64,000 nt of DNA, taken from the NCBI GenBank assembly GCA_037045455.1, contig JBAOIN010000005.1, forward strand, positions 248,001 through 312,000, read 5' to 3'. This document shows, in pieces, positions 61,273-64,000 of the stretch. This stretch comes from JADKAV01 sp037045455 (GTDB taxonomy: Bacteria > Actinomycetota > Actinomycetes > S36-B12 > UBA10799). Numbering within the stretch: the stretch's first letter is position 1; every line of letters begins with the position of its first letter. Position numbers and translations under genes: made by a program. The notes beneath the pieces are model-generated. The model saw nothing but the letters and a program-made list of their open reading frames with translations, made no database searches and was not told where the DNA came from.

Positions 61273-62881
61273 CACCGAAGCCCCTGCCCTGACCGGACGC
61301 AAGCGCTGGGTTGCCCTGCTGTTCCTGGCCCTCGGCGTGGCGATGATCATCCTCGACGCCACTGTGGTCAACGTGGCCATCCCGACGATGGTCAAGGACC
61401 TCGGGCTTTCCACGACCGACGCCGAGTGGGTCAACGCGATCTACTCGCTGCTATTCGCGTCACTGCTGCTGCTGTCCGGGCGACTGTCCGACATCGTGGG
61501 GCGGCGGCTGATGTTCGTGCTCGGAGTGGGCGGCTTCGGCATCGCCAGCGTGCTGGTCGCCGCAAGCGAGAACGCTCAGGCACTCATCGGGGCGCGCGCC
61601 CTGCAAGGTATCGCGGCGGCCATGATCCTGCCCGCCTCGTTGTCGGTCCTGAACGCGGTGTACCGGGGCAAGGATCGCGCGATCGCGTTCGCGGTCTGGG
61701 GCGCGACGATCGGCGGCATGGCCGCGATGGGGCCGCTGGTCGGTGGCTGGCTCACCACGAACCATTCTTGGCACTGGGCGTTCCTCATCAACGTTCCGAT
61801 CGCCATCGCGGTCGTCATCGGTGTTCTGCTGCTGGTGCCAGAGACCAGGGACAACCAGGACCGCCGCGGGGTTGATCTGCCCGGCATGCTGCTCGGCACG
61901 CTCGGCCTGGCGTCGCTGGTGTTCGGGCTCATCGAAGGGCAGAACTACGGCTGGCTGAAGCCCAAGAAGGAGTTCTCCGCCGGTGGCTTCACATGGCCCT
62001 TCGACAACATCTCCGCGCCCGGTGTCGCCCTGCTGCTCGCGGTGGTGCTGCTTTCGCTGTTCGTGCTGGTGGAGGCCCGGCGCCGGCGGGCGGGTCAGGT
62101 GGTCATGGTCGACCTCGCATTGTTCCGCATCCGGACCTTCGCCAACGGCAACGCGGTTGCGGCCTTGGTGAGCCTGGGCGAATTCGGGCTGCTGTTCATC
62201 CTGCCGCTGTTCCTGCAGTCGGTGATCGGCTACTCCGCGCTGGAGACAGGCGTGATCCTGCTGGCGCTGGCCCTCGGTTCGTTCATCGCGTCCGGGGCCG
62301 GGGCGGGTATGGCCCGGCGGATGGGTCCGGTGCCGGTGTTGCGGCTCGGGATGGGGCTTGAGGTGATCGGCGTGCTGTGGATCGCGCTCGTGCTGTCGAC
62401 CTCCGTGACGGGCTGGGTGATGGCACCGGGGTTGTTCGTCTACGGCCTTGGGGTGGGTTTCGCCACCGCGCAGTTGACCGGTGTGATCCTCTCCGAGGTG
62501 CCGGTGGCCGAGTCCGGCATGGCGTCTGCGGTCCAGTCGACGTCCCGCCAAGTGGGGGCGGCCATCGGCACCGCGCTCCTGGGTGCCGTACTGGTGACTG
62601 GGCTGGGCTCGATCAAGGGGGACTTGACCGACTTGGGAGTCCCGGATCAGGCCGCCACCCAGGTGACCGAGGTCGTGCAGCAGTCGGCCGGTACCGCGGT
62701 GGCCGCATTGCCGCAGCAGCCCAACGGGGATGTCCTTTTCCAGGGCGCGTCGGAGGGCTTCGCCAGCGCGGCGCGCCGGGTCGGGTTCGTGGCCGCCGCG
62801 CTCATCGGGCTCGGGCTCGTGGCCGCGTTCGTCCTGCCTCGGGATGCCGCCCGCACAGAAGCGGCTGGGTACGGCGAGTAG
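61262..62881 (+). CDS. MFS multidrug exporter, DHA2 (14-TM) type
   Basis: A 539-residue carrier. Marks are MIILDATVVNVAIPTMVKDLG (D1-type motif), SLLFASLLLLSGRLSDIVGRR (motif A), ARALQGIAAAMILPASLSVL and FAVWGATIGGMAAMGPLVGGWLT (motif C). About 14 helices are seen. It probably exports a drug or metabolite by proton antiport. The start GTG at 61262 lies inside the TetR reading frame's end. The 100-bp palindrome copy E follows 7 bp after its stop. Confidence 0.8.
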   Translation: MTTDTEAPALTGRKRWVALLFLALGVAMIILDATVVNVAIPTMVKDLGLSTTDAEWVNAIYSLLFASLLLLSGRLSDIVGRRLMFVLGVGGFGIASVLVAASENAQALIGARALQGIAAAMILPASLSVLNAVYRGKDRAIAFAVWGATIGGMAAMGPLVGGWLTTNHSWHWAFLINVPIAIAVVIGVLLLVPETRDNQDRRGVDLPGMLLGTLGLASLVFGLIEGQNYGWLKPKKEFSAGGFTWPFDNISAPGVALLLAVVLLSLFVLVEARRRRAGQVVMVDLALFRIRTFANGNAVAALVSLGEFGLLFILPLFLQSVIGYSALETGVILLALALGSFIASGAGAGMARRMGPVPVLRLGMGLEVIGVLWIALVLSTSVTGWVMAPGLFVYGLGVGFATAQLTGVILSEVPVAESGMASAVQSTSRQVGAAIGTALLGAVLVTGLGSIKGDLTDLGVPDQAATQVTEVVQQSAGTAVAALPQQPNGDVLFQGASEGFASAARRVGFVAAALIGLGLVAAFVLPRDAARTEAAGYGE

Positions 62882-62887
62882 TTGGGG

Positions 62888-62987
62888 TGTCCGGAAATGC
62901 AAACCGTTCCAAGCCCGAGTGCGCCGACACGCCGAGAATTGGCGTCAGCAGCGGCGGGTCGCGCGGAACGGTTTGCAAATCCGGACA
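62888..62987. repeat. 100-bp palindromic element, copy E
   Basis: Second copy of the 100-bp family. Its ends are a 23-bp inverted repeat: TGTCCGGAAATGCAAACCG... against the inverse of ...GGTTTGCAAATCCGGACA, with two mismatches. The core CGACACGCCG recurs at element positions 38-47. The right end is the same 21 bases as in copy D. It starts 7 bp after the exporter stop. Confidence 0.8.
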
Positions 62988-63038
62988 CGCACCGCCTGAC
63001 TCCGTCGTCGGCCGGCAGGTCTGACGGACCATAGAACT

Positions 63039-63314
63039 GTGCTTGAGGACCTGAGACGACGAGTTGCTGCGGCCGACCTTCCAGATCCGGTGTTCGCGGT
63101 ACTTGGCGCCGTCGACCTCGCCGTGCGCGTGCCCGGCGCCGCCGGTCGGTACTACGGCGACCTCGTGGAACGCGGCCATGCGCGCCTGGTCGAGACCGGC
63201 ACGCAGCGGGTGGTGCGCAAGAAGGTCAGTACGCGCATGGAGTCCGGCGCGAGCCGCATGGCCGTGCGGTACAAGCAGCGCCAGCGTCGAATCCGCAGAG
63301 AGCGTTCCGCCTGA
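63039..63314 (+). CDS. Hypothetical protein, 91 residues, basic C-terminus
   Basis: Starts VLEDLRRRVAAADLPDPVFA, with a helical N-terminal half (VLGAVDLAVRVPGAAGRYYG) and an Arg-rich C-terminus (SRMAVRYKQRQRRIRRERSA). No membrane segment. The composition suggests nucleic-acid or polyanion binding. I do not recognise a family. GTG 63039 is chosen; no clear ribosome site. Confidence 0.45.
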   Translation: MLEDLRRRVAAADLPDPVFAVLGAVDLAVRVPGAAGRYYGDLVERGHARLVETGTQRVVRKKVSTRMESGASRMAVRYKQRQRRIRRERSA

Positions 63315-63339
63315 TCCAAAACCGGCTACGCTCGGGCGC

Positions 63340-64000
63340 ATGCTTCTTCGCCGCCTCGCGGTCGCACTCGCCGCTTCTGCCCTCAGCGTCACCGCTCTCA
63401 GCGCCGCACCCGCCTTGGCCCTATCGACACAAACCTGGGTGTCCGGTGTCGGCGACGACGTGAATCCGTGCACCCGCACTGCACCCTGCAAGACGTTCGC
63501 CGGTGCGATCAGCAAGACCGAGGAGGGAGGCGAGATAGTTGCTCTGGACAGTGGCGGCTTTGGAACTGTCACCATCACCAAGGCGATCACGATCGACGCA
63601 CGGGCGGTGAACGGAAGCATCCTGGCCAGCCTCACTAATGGAATCGTGGTCAACGCCGGCGCTGATGACCGCGTCGTGCTGCGAGGGTTGGACCTGACAG
63701 GTGGCTACACCGCACAAGCCGATCCGAGCGCCTGCAGTCCCAACATGCTCAACGCTGTGCGGGTTCTCAACGGTGGCAGCGTGGTTCTGCAGGACAGCCG
63801 CATCACCAACTCTTCCAACTCGGCACTCGTGGTCACGCCCAGCACGTCCGACCCCAAGGTCATCGTCCAGAACACCGTGATGCGCAACGGGTGCGGCCCG
63901 GCGATCAAGGTCGCGCCGACCGCTGGACATACTGCCACCGTCGCTGTCGAGAACAGCACGATCAGCACCAACGCCTCCGGGATCCGCGCCGAGGCCGGGG
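63340..64000 (+). CDS. Secreted right-handed beta-helix protein (incomplete at window edge)
   Basis: The protein starts with a signal peptide (MLLRRLAVALAASALSVTAL). The mature part (WVSGVGDDVNPCTRTAPCKT) has the two-cysteine start and ITIDARAVNG, VVLRGLDLTGG, VVLQDSRITNSS, VIVQNTVMRN and VAVENSTIS repeats typical of a parallel beta-helix or pectate-lyase-like fold. The 3' end lies beyond the window. Cysteine at ACSPNM may pair with GCGPAI. Function outside the cell is unknown. Confidence 0.7.
   Translation, partial: MLLRRLAVALAASALSVTALSAAPALALSTQTWVSGVGDDVNPCTRTAPCKTFAGAISKTEEGGEIVALDSGGFGTVTITKAITIDARAVNGSILASLTNGIVVNAGADDRVVLRGLDLTGGYTAQADPSACSPNMLNAVRVLNGGSVVLQDSRITNSSNSALVVTPSTSDPKVIVQNTVMRNGCGPAIKVAPTAGHTATVAVENSTISTNASGIRAEAG

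Noticed and set aside
61460..62902. Long minus-strand open frame opposite the MFS exporter
   Set aside because: Low-complexity His/Arg/Gln composition and no motifs; the plus strand encodes a clear 14-helix carrier.

Overview
The window is GC-rich, dense, mostly GTG/ATG-started DNA with many 1-4 bp ATGA/GTGA gene overlaps. ECF sigma, ANTAR, DUF222-HNH, universal-stress, MT0933-like, DUF6328, CopR-type and DUF305 proteins all point to an actinobacterium (Actinomycetota). The species cannot be fixed from this sequence. No ribosomal operon or replication origin is present; one tRNA gene, tRNA-Arg(ACG), is.

Layout. 0-4.9 kb: end of a glycosyltransferase, rocD, RNase HI, a type II NADH dehydrogenase, a shikimate-kinase-like protein and a hydrolase. 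5-9.5 kb: a K+ channel/lipid kinase/PAP2 operon facing an AraC regulator and an ANTAR protein. 9.5-17.7 kb: a large membrane protein, an epimerase, two divergent universal stress proteins with an amino-acid permease, two tiny Lys/Ala-rich proteins and a GMC oxidoreductase. 17.7-24.5 kb: YgaP-like protein, a sigma factor with a C-terminal zinc finger, a lipoprotein hydrolase, an ABC exporter with its likely MarR regulator, yaaA and a GDT1/UPF0016 transporter. 24.5-42.7 kb: a NarL-type two-component system, secreted proteins, TspO, patatin, a YfcC carrier, YbaK, a PLP decarboxylase, an SLC13 carrier, a subtilase-like secreted protein and a DUF222-HNH protein with an SOS-like box. 42.74-47.05 kb: a small island bounded by a 31-bp duplication of the tRNA-Arg 3' end. 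47.4-49.7 kb: a collagen-like secreted protein and a membrane protein. 49.7-58.7 kb: a copper-resistance regulon. 58.7-64 kb: a BNR-like secreted protein, a TetR/MFS exporter pair and an incomplete beta-helix protein.

How genes work together. The copper block joins a multicopper oxidase, a DUF305 lipoprotein, a Cu-ATPase, a glutaredoxin/CcdA/redoxin thiol chain, a membrane protein and an OmpR-type two-component system. Four CTTCATC-N4-CTTCATC boxes, all in the same orientation toward their target gene, tie these operons to the response regulator. The boxes resemble the tandem TGAAG motif described for CopR of Corynebacterium glutamicum.

Most unusual signals. (1) The tRNA-anchored island carries an EcsC-like protein, a divergent XRE protein with a glycine-zipper-like membrane stretch, and a PH-SHOCT protein, but no recognisable integrase. 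It is the best candidate here for an undescribed accessory system. (2) Several families of intergenic palindromes lie just 3' of stop codons, including an exactly 91-bp family (three copies) and an exactly 100-bp family (two copies). (3) At least 25 apparent single-base frameshifts break otherwise intact genes. Most are mended by removing one base, often in GGCCGG or GTGC contexts, which suggests consensus-sequence errors rather than gene decay. Broken genes are therefore annotated over their full span.
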